A DNA stretch of 52,506 bases from Acidimicrobiaceae bacterium (GCA_002729125.1 PBTQ01000074.1:1-52506); one strand, 5' to 3'; positions 1 to 9,658 are shown, counted from the first letter of the stretch. Program-made: numbers and translations. Notes: generated from the letters alone by a model not told the origin.

Positions 1-813
1 AAGATCGTCGTGGTCGGCCAGCAGTGGTGGTGGGAGTTCCGCTATTACTTCACCGAGGACGTCGACGCCGACTTCCTCGACGATCCCCGCAACCTCCCGC
101 CCGCCGACATCGTCACGGCGGGGCAGATAGTCATCCCGACCGGTCAAGAGGTCGAGTTGCTCGTCACGTCCCGTGACGTGATCCACTCGTTCTGGATCCC
201 AGCGCTCAACGGCAAGCGCGATGCCCGCCCGGGCTTCTTCGCTCCGTGGGAAATCTCCGCCGATGACCCTGGTGTCTACTTTGGTCAGTGCACCGAGTTC
301 TGTGGCCTCTCGCATGCAAAAATGCGGATGCAGACCATCGCGATGGACCCCGTCGACTTCCAGAACTGGATCGATGAGCAGATGGTCCCACAGAGCGCGC
401 CGTGGGAGAATCCCGACGACCCCGTCTCGCGTGGCGCCACGGCATTCCTCGCCAACTGCTCGTCGTGCCACCTGGTCGAGGGTTTCAGTGGCGATGAGGA
501 CATCGCCGCTGCCGTGGTCTCGCAGGCCGCGCCGAACCTCACCCACTTCGCAAGCCGCACGACCTTCGCCGGCGGCATCCTCAACACCTACACCGAGGAT
601 GGCGAGTGGAACCGCGACGACATCTCGCAGTGGCTGCGAGCCCCCGAAACCGTGAAGGAGAACTACGCCAACGGGCTTCCCGATGGTGAATTGCCCCGAG
701 GCATGCCCAATCTGGGTCTGTCCGAACGAACGATTAGCGATCTTGTCGCCTATCTCGAGACCCTCGGCGAGAAGCCGTCGGCCGAGATCCTGGCGGCGAC
801 GGAGGTGGAGTGA
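1..813 (+). CDS. ctaC: cytochrome c oxidase subunit II fused to C-terminal cytochrome c domain (caa3 type), 5'-truncated by window edge
   Basis: Frame open from base 1 (KIVVVGQQWWWEF); CuA motif GQCTEFCGLSHAKM; C-terminal CSSCH heme c motif and RGMPNLG. Confidence 0.93.
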   Translation, partial: KIVVVGQQWWWEFRYYFTEDVDADFLDDPRNLPPADIVTAGQIVIPTGQEVELLVTSRDVIHSFWIPALNGKRDARPGFFAPWEISADDPGVYFGQCTEFCGLSHAKMRMQTIAMDPVDFQNWIDEQMVPQSAPWENPDDPVSRGATAFLANCSSCHLVEGFSGDEDIAAAVVSQAAPNLTHFASRTTFAGGILNTYTEDGEWNRDDISQWLRAPETVKENYANGLPDGELPRGMPNLGLSERTISDLVAYLETLGEKPSAEILAATEVE

Positions 814-816
814 GCC

Positions 817-2823
817 ATGGCGATCATCGAAGAACCTCTTGCCCTCACCAGTGGTGAGCAGCACGCGGAGCGGCCGCTCGGCGTCCTGACTCGACCCCAG
901 GCCAACGGCAGTTGGAAGGACTGGGTCAGCACTGTCGACCACAAGAAGATCGGCATCATGTACGGCGTTGCCGCGATGTTCTTCTTCCTCCTTGGTGGCC
1001 TTGAAGCGCTGCTCATCCGCACCCAGCTGGCCTTCCCGGAGAGCGGCTTCCTGAGCGCCGACGTCTACAACCAGATCTTCACGATGCACGGCGTCACGAT
1101 GATCTTCTTGTTCGTCATGCCGTTTGCGGCAGCGTTCGCCAACTACTTGATCCCGTTGCAGATCGGCGCCCGCGATGTCGCTTTTCCCCGCCTGAACGCA
1201 CTCTCGTTCTGGGTCTGGCTCTCCGGGGCGATCTTCCTCAACACGTCGTGGATCGTCGGTGGCGGCGGCGCTGACTGCGGTTGGTTCTGCTACTCACCCA
1301 ACAGCGGCATCACCTTCTCGCCGACCAACGGCGTTGACTTCTACGCCATCGGTCTGTTGATCACCGGTATCGCCTCGTTGGTCTCTGCTGTCAACCTGGC
1401 GGTGACGTGTCTCAACATGCGGGCTCCGGGCATGAGCCTGTTCCGCATGCCGGTGTTGACCTGGATGCTCCTGGTCACGCAGTTTCTGCTGGCCTTCGCC
1501 CTACCGGTCATCACCGTGGCGCTTCTGTTGTTGCTGTTCGACCGCCAGTTCGACTCGCAATTCTTCGACCCTGAAGCGGGCGCTGATCCGTTGCTCTGGC
1601 AGCACCTCTTCTGGATCTTCGGTCACCCCGAGGTGTACATCATCATCCTCCCGAGCTTCGGCATCATTTCCGAAGTGATCCCGGCGTTCAGCCGGAAGCC
1701 CATTTTCGGCTACTCGTTCATGGTGTTCTCCGGCATCGCGATCGGGTTCATGGGTTGGGGCGTGTGGGCCCACCACATGTTCGTGTCCGGCATCGGTCCG
1801 ATCTCGGTGTTCGCCTTCTCGATGGCGACGATGTTCATCGCCGTGCCGACCGGTGTGAAGATCCTGAACTGGCTCGCCACGATGTGGGGCGGCAAGCTCA
1901 ACTTCTCCACGGCGATGCTGTTCGCCGTCGGCACCGTCACGATGTTCACCATTGGCGGCCTGTCGGGGGTCACGCACTCGCTCGCCCCGGCCGACACCCA
2001 GCAGACCGACACCTACTACATCGTTGCGCACTTCCACTATGTGATCTTCGGTGGCGGTGTCCTCGGTCTGTTCGCCGGCGTCTACTTCTGGTGGCCGAAG
2101 GTGTTCGGTCACTTGCTTGACGAGCGACGCGGCAAGATCCACTTCTGGGCCATGCTCATCGGCTTCAACTTGACCTTCGGCCCGATGCACGTGCTCGGCC
2201 TGCAGGGCATGAGTCGCCGCATCAACACCTACTCGTCGGGCTTCGGCTTCGAGTTCTGGAACCTCGTCGCAACGATCGGTTCGTACATTCTCGGTGCGTC
2301 GGTGTTGTACTTCCTGTGGAACGTCTACATGTCCAAGAAGGACGCCCCGAACCTGCCGGCCCCCGGCCCTGATCCGTGGGATGCCCGCAGCCTCGAGTGG
2401 TCGATCCCGTCGCCGACTCCGGAGCACAACTTCGACGAGATTCCGGTCATCGAGTCGCAGGACGACTGGTGGTTCCGCAAGTACAACATCGAAGACGACG
2501 GTTCGGTCGTTCGTATCTCCTCTGCTGAGGACGCAGCGCAAAAGGGCGACGCCGTTGGCGTGCACCTTCCGTCGCCGTCGTTCTGGCCACTCGTGCTGGC
2601 CATCGGCCTGCCGCTCATCGGCTACGGCCTTATCTTCAACCTGTGGCTTTGTGTGGTGGGTGGTCTGCTCACCGGCGGCGCCATCTACGCCTGGGTATTG
2701 GAGCCGGTCGATGATCCGGACGCCGGTGCCCATGGCCACGACGACCACCACGACGGTGGCGATCCCGATGGCGAACTCGCCACGGTCGGCGCCGCTGGCG
2801 ACGATACGGAGGGAGAGGGCTGA
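817..2823 (+). CDS. ctaD: cytochrome c oxidase subunit I
   Basis: 668 aa; HHMFVSG, WIFGHPEVYIIILP, AHFHYVIFGGG motifs; C-terminal extension with extra hydrophobic segments and a His-rich tail. Confidence 0.97.
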   Translation: MAIIEEPLALTSGEQHAERPLGVLTRPQANGSWKDWVSTVDHKKIGIMYGVAAMFFFLLGGLEALLIRTQLAFPESGFLSADVYNQIFTMHGVTMIFLFVMPFAAAFANYLIPLQIGARDVAFPRLNALSFWVWLSGAIFLNTSWIVGGGGADCGWFCYSPNSGITFSPTNGVDFYAIGLLITGIASLVSAVNLAVTCLNMRAPGMSLFRMPVLTWMLLVTQFLLAFALPVITVALLLLLFDRQFDSQFFDPEAGADPLLWQHLFWIFGHPEVYIIILPSFGIISEVIPAFSRKPIFGYSFMVFSGIAIGFMGWGVWAHHMFVSGIGPISVFAFSMATMFIAVPTGVKILNWLATMWGGKLNFSTAMLFAVGTVTMFTIGGLSGVTHSLAPADTQQTDTYYIVAHFHYVIFGGGVLGLFAGVYFWWPKVFGHLLDERRGKIHFWAMLIGFNLTFGPMHVLGLQGMSRRINTYSSGFGFEFWNLVATIGSYILGASVLYFLWNVYMSKKDAPNLPAPGPDPWDARSLEWSIPSPTPEHNFDEIPVIESQDDWWFRKYNIEDDGSVVRISSAEDAAQKGDAVGVHLPSPSFWPLVLAIGLPLIGYGLIFNLWLCVVGGLLTGGAIYAWVLEPVDDPDAGAHGHDDHHDGGDPDGELATVGAAGDDTEGEG

Positions 2824-3446
2824 TGGCGACCGCAACGGCCCCGGCCACCGATACACATCACGACGCCCACGACCCGCACGCGACGAACACGGGCATCTCC
2901 AACAACAAGTTGGCGATGTGGTTGTTTTTGTCGACGGAGTGTCTGCTGTTCGGTGCGCTCATCTCGACGTACCTGATCTACAAGACGCGGGGCAGTGGTG
3001 AGGTCCTGCCGACCGATCTGTTCGACATCCCGTTCACGTCGGTCTCGTCGTTCGTGCTCCTCATGAGCTCGCTGACGATGGTGCTCGCCCTCTCGGCGTT
3101 CGGCCGCAACGACCTCGATCGAGGCAAGGCGTGGCTGCTCGTCACGGCCATGCTCGGCGCTGTCTTCATGGGCGGCCAAGCCTACGAGTTCACCGCCTTC
3201 TACGAGGAGGGCCTCGGCTACACCACCAACCCGGCGGCGTCAGCCTTCTACACCCTCACCGGATTCCACGGCGCCCACGTGAGCATCGGCATCATCATGC
3301 TGATGTCGTTATGGGTTGCTGCCAACCAGGGCAAGCTGACCGGCAAGAACAGTGAGACCGTCGAGATCGTCGGCCTCTACTGGCACTTCGTCGATCTCGT
3401 GTGGATCTTCATCTTCACCGTTATCTATCTGATCCCGCCGGAGTGA
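2823..3446 (+). CDS. ctaE: cytochrome c oxidase subunit III
   Basis: 207 aa; STECLLFGALIS, GFHGAHVSIGI, YWHFVDLVWIFIFTVIYL; start overlaps ctaD stop (TGATG). Confidence 0.95.
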   Translation: MATATAPATDTHHDAHDPHATNTGISNNKLAMWLFLSTECLLFGALISTYLIYKTRGSGEVLPTDLFDIPFTSVSSFVLLMSSLTMVLALSAFGRNDLDRGKAWLLVTAMLGAVFMGGQAYEFTAFYEEGLGYTTNPAASAFYTLTGFHGAHVSIGIIMLMSLWVAANQGKLTGKNSETVEIVGLYWHFVDLVWIFIFTVIYLIPPE

Positions 3447-3451
3447 GCGAC

Positions 3452-3781
3452 ATGAGCGAAACCACCGAAGCGGCCGTCGAGACTCACGACGATCACCACC
3501 CGTCCGACTGGGAGTACATCAAGGTCGCCATCATCCTTGCCGCGGTCACTGCGGCGGAGGTTGCGACCTACTTCGAATCGGTCTTCACCTTCTTCGAGAC
3601 CCGCTGGATCCTGCTCACGTCGTTGTTCACCATGATGATCTTCAAGGGCTGGCTGGTTACTCGGGTGTTCATGCACTTGAAGCAGGACAAGCCGGTTCTG
3701 CAGCAGTCCTTCTTCGCCGGGGTGCTTCTTGCCACGGCGGTGTACGTCGTGGCCCTCCTAGCGTTCAACGTATTCGGATAA
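3452..3781 (+). CDS. cytochrome c oxidase subunit IV family protein
   Basis: 109 aa from ATG 3452; three hydrophobic segments, operon position after ctaE. Confidence 0.8.
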   Translation: MSETTEAAVETHDDHHPSDWEYIKVAIILAAVTAAEVATYFESVFTFFETRWILLTSLFTMMIFKGWLVTRVFMHLKQDKPVLQQSFFAGVLLATAVYVVALLAFNVFG

Positions 3782-3785
3782 CGCC

Positions 3786-4685
3786 ATGACTTCCCTACCC
3801 GCTGCGAGCGCGTGGGACTACGAGTTCCACCCAGAAGTGTGGTTGCTGGTGGCTGCAATCATCGGCTTGGGGGTCTATTCGGCCCGAACCATCGGACCAC
3901 TCGTAGTACCGGAAGGGGAGCCGGTCACCACGGTCAATCAGAAGCGGTTCTTTATCGTCGGTGTGGCCATGTTGTGGTTCGCCGCCGACTGGCCGATGCA
4001 TGACATCGCTGAAGAGCAGCTGTACTTCGTTCACATGCTCCAGCACCTGCTGATCAGCTTCATCATCCCGCCGTTGCTTTTGTTGGCGATGCCGGCGTGG
4101 CTGGCCCGCCTCGTCATTCTTGACGCCGGCGCACCCCAGCGGATTCTGCGGGTGCTCACCAAGCCGATTGTGGCGGGCATCATCTTCAACGGCCTGCAGA
4201 TCCTCACCCACTGGGGCGCAGTGGTGAATCTGTCGTCGGACAACGGCCCGTTCCACTACACGATCCACCTGTTGGTGTTCGCGTCGGCGCTGCTCATGTG
4301 GTTCCCGGTCGTCGGTCCGCTCAAGGAACTCCAGATGGGTGAGCCCGGGAAGATGCTGTACCTCTTCCTCATGTCGATCGTGCCCACGGTGCCGGCCGGT
4401 TGGCTCACCTTCGCCGAGGGCGTCGTCTACGAGGCCTACGAGACTGACGATGCACTGTGGGGCATCTCGCCGGTCGAAGACCAGCAGGCCGCCGGTGCGG
4501 TCATGAAGGTCATCGGTGGCTTCTACCTCTGGACGATCATCGCCGTCCGCTTCTTCCGTCTTGCTGCGAACAACGCTCGAGCCGAAGAGCAGGCCCGACG
4601 CGACCGTCACAACCGGCGGCTCACGTTTGACGATGTCGAGCAGCGGTTCGCTGACGCCGGTGAGCCGCCCGTCGAGACTCGCTAG
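3786..4685 (+). CDS. ctaG: cytochrome c oxidase assembly protein, CtaG (caa3_CtaG) family
   Basis: 299 aa polytopic protein; HMLQHLL and Pro-rich TM motifs; last gene of oxidase operon. Confidence 0.85.
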   Translation: MTSLPAASAWDYEFHPEVWLLVAAIIGLGVYSARTIGPLVVPEGEPVTTVNQKRFFIVGVAMLWFAADWPMHDIAEEQLYFVHMLQHLLISFIIPPLLLLAMPAWLARLVILDAGAPQRILRVLTKPIVAGIIFNGLQILTHWGAVVNLSSDNGPFHYTIHLLVFASALLMWFPVVGPLKELQMGEPGKMLYLFLMSIVPTVPAGWLTFAEGVVYEAYETDDALWGISPVEDQQAAGAVMKVIGGFYLWTIIAVRFFRLAANNARAEEQARRDRHNRRLTFDDVEQRFADAGEPPVETR

Positions 4686-4700
4686 GACCCGGCCCGACGC

Positions 4701-5012
4701 TTAGATGGCGTTGTACGTCAGGCGCGTTCCGCCGTTGCGGAGATCGGGATAGGCGGCCGCGACGGCCTGCATCATGCCCGTCCACCACTCGCTATCGACG
4801 ATGGCGTCGGAGAACTTACCCTGGGCTTCGAACGAGTCGAAGTCGATCATGTATTCGACCTGGTGGACGTCGCCGCCGGAGACCGAGCGCATGAGGCGGG
4901 GGTTCGTCGCTCCAAGCCCCTCATGGATCGGAGCTGCCTCCCGAGATCCGGCCACGACCGCCTCGATGGCTGTCGGGGTTCCTTCCCACGTGGTGGTCTG
5001 TGTGATGAGCAT
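4701..5012 (-). CDS. small uncharacterised protein, possible dimeric alpha/beta-barrel (NIPSNAP/ABM-like)
   Basis: 103 aa from ATG at 5010-5012 (MLITQTTTWEG...RLTYNAI); upstream ACGGAG. Confidence 0.6.
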   Translation of the reverse strand: MLITQTTTWEGTPTAIEAVVAGSREAAPIHEGLGATNPRLMRSVSGGDVHQVEYMIDFDSFEAQGKFSDAIVDSEWWTGMMQAVAAAYPDLRNGGTRLTYNAI

Positions 5013-5169
5013 GGTGTTTCTCCGTAGTGGTTGGACTGCGCAACCCTTGTCTGGGGTCATTGTGAAATTCTTGTCGAGGCCGATTCGCACGTAGGTCCTG
5101 GCCGGCTCGGCGGATCCGGACACCGATGAAACGAGCGCCGCTGGGACCTGCGGGCGATACCGTCTCACC

Positions 5170-6459
5170 ATGCTCGACATCAAGCTGCTGCGCACCGACC
5201 CGGAGGCCGTGAAAGCGGCGATCGCTCGCCGAGGCGACGACACCTCGGGTATCGATCGCGCTGTCGAACTCGATGCCAGTGTCCGGGCGGTCGGTACCGA
5301 ACGTGACGACATCCGAAGTCGGGTCAATGCCCTGTCCAAAGAGATCGGGGCGCTGCATCGCGACGGCAAGGGCGATGAGGCGAGCGCGCTGCAAGACGAG
5401 AGCAAGACGCTCGGCGAGCGGGAGAAGTCGCTGGCTGCCGAGGCCGACGAACTCCAGGCCGCCCTTCGCCAGCAACTGCTCCACATTGCGAACATGCCGG
5501 CTCCGGATGCGCCTGACGGCCTCACCGATGACGACAACATAGTCGTGCGCGTCGAAGGCCATGACCCTGATGGCTATGCCGAACATCAGAAGGTCCCTCA
5601 TTGGGAGGTCGGCGAACAGCTCGGCATCCTTGATGGCGATCGCGCGGTGAAGATGTCTGGTTCGATGTTCGCCATGTACCGGGGCGCCGGTGCCCATCTG
5701 CTGAGCGCGCTCATCAATTATGGCCTCGATCGCAATCGGGACGCCTTCGAGCAGATCCGCCCTCCGACGGTCGTGAAGACCGACACGATGATCGGCACCG
5801 GGCACCTTCCGAAGTTCAGCGATGATGCGTACCACCTTGAGCGTGATGACCTCTGGGCGATTCCCACTGCCGAGGTGCCGCTCACGTCGATGGTCGCCGG
5901 CGAGGTGCTCGACGAGTCCGAGTTGCCGATGCGACTCATGGCCCACACCAGTTGTTATCGCCGCGAGGCCGGGTCGGCCGGCCGCGACACCCGTGGCCTG
6001 CTGCGCGTCCACGAGTTCGACAAGGTCGAGCTCTATGCGTTCTGCACGCCCGACCAGGCTCAGGCGGTGCACATGGAGATCCTCGAGCGGGCCGAGAACG
6101 CGATCCGCGATCTCGGTCTTGCCCATCGCGTCCTTGATCTTGCGTGCGGCGACATCAGCGGCGCCGGTGCTCGTACCTACGACATCGAGGTGTTCGCGCC
6201 GGGCGCCGACCGTTGGCTTGAGGTCAGCTCCGTCAGCTGGTGCACCGACTACCAGGCCCGGCGGGCCAACATCCGCTACCGGCCCGAGGGCGAGAAGGGC
6301 ACCCAGTTCGTGCACTCGCTGAACGGCTCGGGGCTCGCTGTGCCGCGGGTCTGGGCCGGCATTGTCGAGACGTACCGGCAGCCCGACGGCTCGGTGAAGA
6401 TCCCCGAAGCACTGCGCCCGTACATGGGCGATGTCACCGAGATTCCGGTTCCGGCTTGA
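5170..6459 (+). CDS. serS: seryl-tRNA synthetase
   Basis: 429 aa; MLDIKLLRTDPEAVKAAIARRG start, class II aaRS motifs (TSCYRREAGSAGRDTRGLLRVHEFDKVE, NGSGLAVPR). Confidence 0.97.
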   Translation: MLDIKLLRTDPEAVKAAIARRGDDTSGIDRAVELDASVRAVGTERDDIRSRVNALSKEIGALHRDGKGDEASALQDESKTLGEREKSLAAEADELQAALRQQLLHIANMPAPDAPDGLTDDDNIVVRVEGHDPDGYAEHQKVPHWEVGEQLGILDGDRAVKMSGSMFAMYRGAGAHLLSALINYGLDRNRDAFEQIRPPTVVKTDTMIGTGHLPKFSDDAYHLERDDLWAIPTAEVPLTSMVAGEVLDESELPMRLMAHTSCYRREAGSAGRDTRGLLRVHEFDKVELYAFCTPDQAQAVHMEILERAENAIRDLGLAHRVLDLACGDISGAGARTYDIEVFAPGADRWLEVSSVSWCTDYQARRANIRYRPEGEKGTQFVHSLNGSGLAVPRVWAGIVETYRQPDGSVKIPEALRPYMGDVTEIPVPA

Positions 6460-7091
6460 TGCCGGGTCCGGTGACCTGGCTCCCCGACGCGGAGGGCACG
6501 GTCACGGACCTCCCTGTCTTCGGCTCGGTGTCGCCGATGCGGAAGGTGACCGAAACGGTCGCCTTCGATGCGGCGTGGGATTCGTCGCGCCGCGACAAGG
6601 TTCGAGAACTTTTCGATGGCATGGCTGCTGAATGGACAAGTCGTTCCACCCCGGAGCGTGAGGCCTCGATCCTCGACGCGCTCGATCGCGGCGGGCTCGC
6701 AGGCGACACGGTGATCGAGCTCGGCTCGGGCACCGGCCTCGGCACCGGGCATCTCATCGAGCGCTTCGACGACGTCATCGCCCTCGACCTGTCGATGGAG
6801 ATGCTGCGCCATCAGCCCGACCTCACCCCGAAGTTGCAGGTCGACGCCTCGATGCTGCCCTTTCCCGACGATGCAGCCGATCTCCTCGTCCTGGTCAACA
6901 TGTTGCTCTTCCCGGCCGAGGTCGATCGGGTTGTGCGCCCGGTTGGTGGCCTGCTGTGGATTAACACGCTCGGGCATGAGACCCCGATCCATCTGAGCCC
7001 AGAAGCGGTCGTCGACGCACTACCTGGCTCGTGGACCGCGACAGCCGGTCGTGCCAGCTCGGGTCTCTGGGCCGCGGTGCAGCGGGCGTGA
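6459..7091 (+). CDS. class I SAM-dependent methyltransferase
   Basis: ATG 6459 overlaps serS stop; VIELGSGTGLGTGHL motif I. Confidence 0.8.
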   Translation: MPGPVTWLPDAEGTVTDLPVFGSVSPMRKVTETVAFDAAWDSSRRDKVRELFDGMAAEWTSRSTPEREASILDALDRGGLAGDTVIELGSGTGLGTGHLIERFDDVIALDLSMEMLRHQPDLTPKLQVDASMLPFPDDAADLLVLVNMLLFPAEVDRVVRPVGGLLWINTLGHETPIHLSPEAVVDALPGSWTATAGRASSGLWAAVQRA

Positions 7092-7107
7092 GCGACATAC
7101 TGGGCCG

Positions 7108-8007
7108 ATGAAGATCCTCGATGCCGACACCGTTCGCTCCCGGGTGAGCCTCGCCGCCGCGCGAGGTGTCGTACACGATGCGTTCTGCGCCCTGGCCGAC
7201 GGTGACGTCGTGGCACCCGATGAGTTCGCCATGCACCTCGCCAACGGAGGCGAACTCCACGTGAAGGGAGCCCATCTCGGCGGGCCGTATCTCGCCTTCA
7301 AAGCCGCCGCAGGTGCGTTCCCCGAAGGCGGCAACTCCGGCTTCACGGCGGTCCTCGACGCCACTACCGGTGCGCCGGCTGCGATTCTCGACGATGGTGG
7401 CTGGCTCACGGAGATCCGCACTGCTGCAGCGTCTGCGGTGAGTGCCCGGGCACTTGCTCGGCCCGACTCCCGCACGTTGACGATTCTCGGCGGCGGCTTT
7501 CAGGCTGCGTTTCAGGTTGCTGCGCTGCGCGAGGCCCTCGGCATCGAGTCGGTCACCGTCTGGAGCCGCAGTCCGGAAACCCGAGAGAGGTTTGCAGCGG
7601 AGCATGACGCCGTCGCCGCCGACACGGTCGGCGAGGCCGTGCGCGGCGCGGACATCGTGGTCTGCTGCACACCGAGCCGTGGACCCCTGGTCACGTTCGA
7701 GATGATCTCGCCCGGCACCCACGTCATCGCCATGGGATCCGACCTCCTCGGCAAACGGGAGCTGGCCGATGATTTGCTTCTCGGTGCTGACCTGCTGGTC
7801 GCCGACGATGTGTCGATCGCTGGTCGTGTCGGCGAACTCGCCCATCTCGCCGAGGCTGCGGAACGGGCGGTCGATCTCGGCGATATCCTGACCGGCCGTT
7901 CGCCGGGCCGCACCTCTGACGAACAGATCAGCGTCTCTGATCATTGTGGTCTCGGCATCCAGGATGCCGCCATGGCCCAACTCGTGATGACCGGAGGGCC
8001 ATCGTGA
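7108..8007 (+). CDS. ornithine cyclodeaminase/mu-crystallin family protein (possible imine reductase, EutC/BhcD-like)
   Basis: MKILDADTVRS start; ELHVKGAHL, TAAASAVSARAL, LTILGGGFQA Rossmann motif. Confidence 0.87.
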   Translation: MKILDADTVRSRVSLAAARGVVHDAFCALADGDVVAPDEFAMHLANGGELHVKGAHLGGPYLAFKAAAGAFPEGGNSGFTAVLDATTGAPAAILDDGGWLTEIRTAAASAVSARALARPDSRTLTILGGGFQAAFQVAALREALGIESVTVWSRSPETRERFAAEHDAVAADTVGEAVRGADIVVCCTPSRGPLVTFEMISPGTHVIAMGSDLLGKRELADDLLLGADLLVADDVSIAGRVGELAHLAEAAERAVDLGDILTGRSPGRTSDEQISVSDHCGLGIQDAAMAQLVMTGGPS

Positions 8008-8972
8008 TCGATCCCACGACCATCGGCGAGGCGGCGACCCGCATCGAGCCGCACGTGCGTCGCACCCCACTCCTGACCTCGGACCCGCTCTCGGAGCGGC
8101 ACGGGGCCGACATCGCCATCAAGTGCGAGCACCTGCAGCGAACAGGCAGTTTCAAGGTTCGAGGTTCGGCCAATGTGGTGCACTCGTTGTCCCCCGACCT
8201 TGCGGCCGACGGGGTGATCACCGCGTCGTCGGGCAACCACGGCATCGGTGTTGCTACTGCGGCGGCGAGCCGGGGCTTTGCGTGCACGATCTATCTGCCG
8301 GAGGCTGCCGCCCCGTCGAAGATCGCACAGATCCGCCGCCTCGGCGCAGAGATCGTGCTCGTGGAGGGTACCGATACCAGCCGTGCCGAGATGGCGGCGC
8401 GACGGGCTGCCGAGGAGCGAGGCATCATCTATGTCTCTCCGTACAACGACCCGCGCATCATTGCCGGGCAGGGAACGCTCGGGAAAGAAATTCTCGAAGA
8501 CGGCGCGGTCCCCGATGCTGTGGTGGTGTCGGTCGGTGGTGGTGGACTCATCTCCGGTATCGCAACATGGATCAAGGCGTCTTCGCCCTCGACGCTCGTG
8601 ATCGGTGCGTCAGCGGCGAACGATCGGGCGATGGCTGCGTCGGTCGATGCCGGCGAAATCATCACCCCGCACTTCGAGCCGACGTTCTCTGATGGCACGG
8701 CTGGAGGGCTCGAGGACGACACGATCACGTTCGACATCTGTCGTGCGCTCGTCGACAGCTGGGTCGACATCAGCGAACTCGATATCGCTCGAGCGGTCGC
8801 TTCGATGGTCGACGATCATCACCATCTGGTCGAGGGGGCTGCCGGTGTGGCGCTTGCGGCAGCCACGCACTTCGCCGACACGAACCCCGGTACTCGGGTT
8901 GTCGCCGTGAGCTGTGGTGCCAACGTCGGTGCAACGTCGCTCGAGGCGATGTTGGCGATGGCCAACCGCTAG
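8004..8972 (+). CDS. PLP-dependent threonine/serine dehydratase-like protein (possible EutB/BhcB-like)
   Basis: GTG 8004 overlaps previous stop; RTGSFKVRGS PLP-Lys motif, SSGNHGIGVA, VGGGGLISG. Confidence 0.88.
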   Translation: MIDPTTIGEAATRIEPHVRRTPLLTSDPLSERHGADIAIKCEHLQRTGSFKVRGSANVVHSLSPDLAADGVITASSGNHGIGVATAAASRGFACTIYLPEAAAPSKIAQIRRLGAEIVLVEGTDTSRAEMAARRAAEERGIIYVSPYNDPRIIAGQGTLGKEILEDGAVPDAVVVSVGGGGLISGIATWIKASSPSTLVIGASAANDRAMAASVDAGEIITPHFEPTFSDGTAGGLEDDTITFDICRALVDSWVDISELDIARAVASMVDDHHHLVEGAAGVALAAATHFADTNPGTRVVAVSCGANVGATSLEAMLAMANR

Positions 8973-9292
8973 GCCAACGTTAACCCGATCCAGGCTGCGG
9001 CCACGCCGAACATGAAGGTTGCGGCCCCGTAGCGCCACGCCCATCCTCGGTCGATCTGGTGGATTTCGAAGAGTTCGGCCACGAATGTCGAAAAGGTCGT
9101 GAGTGCCCCAATGCCCGCAACGCCACCGATGAGTTGCGAGTCGGCGCTTGCGGTGGAGAGCAGTCCGAGCGCGAACGCGCCGCCGATATTCACGGCAAAT
9201 GTCGCGATCGCCCGGATGGGTACGGACATCGACGCCTGCCAGCGAAGCAGTGTGCCGGCTGCGGCGGTGACGACGAACAACACGGCGATCAC
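8969..9292 (-). CDS. crcB: fluoride exporter CrcB/Fluc family, copy 2
   Basis: GTG at 9290-9292 overlaps upstream crcB stop (GTGA); LLRW, AVNIGGAFALGLL, GIGALTTFSTF. Confidence 0.87.
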   Translation of the reverse strand: MIAVLFVVTAAAGTLLRWQASMSVPIRAIATFAVNIGGAFALGLLSTASADSQLIGGVAGIGALTTFSTFVAELFEIHQIDRGWAWRYGAATFMFGVAAAWIGLTLA

Positions 9293-9636
9293 GCCGACAC
9301 CGCCCGCCCACCAAGAAACGCGATCAGGCCGAGCCCGAGGCTGAGCACGCCCATTGCTGCTGCCCCGCCGGTGTTGCCAGCGTCGAGTCGCACGGCGAGG
9401 TCGACCGCGAGCCCCGAGAAGGTCGTGAGGCCACCGCACACCCCGACCCCCAAGGCCAAGCGGATCGGATGCTCGCGCTCGGGAAGGGCTGCAATGACGA
9501 TTCCCAGAACGAAACAGCCGATAGGGTTGACTACCAGCAGGGTCGTCGCGGACGACCAGCCGAACTCACCGATTGCCCACCGCCCGACCGCGCCAGCGGC
9601 ACCGCCGGCAAGGACGGCGGGTACGACTCGATCCAT
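9289..9636 (-). CDS. crcB: fluoride exporter CrcB/Fluc family, copy 1
   Basis: MDRVVPAVLAGGAAGAVGRW; VVNPIGCFVLGI; GVCGGLTTFSGLAV. Confidence 0.87.
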   Translation of the reverse strand: MDRVVPAVLAGGAAGAVGRWAIGEFGWSSATTLLVVNPIGCFVLGIVIAALPEREHPIRLALGVGVCGGLTTFSGLAVDLAVRLDAGNTGGAAAMGVLSLGLGLIAFLGGRAVSA

Positions 9637-9658
9637 GACTGCACCGTAGAGTCTGGCC

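Noticed and set aside
1501-2856. 451-aa - strand ORF opposite ctaD
   Set aside because: Antisense shadow of a high-GC gene: His/Glu/Arg/Asp-rich composition, no recognisable domain, full overlap with ctaD
9637-9658. Fluoride riboswitch upstream of crcB
   Set aside because: Only 22 bp to the divergent pdxH start; too short for the known aptamer
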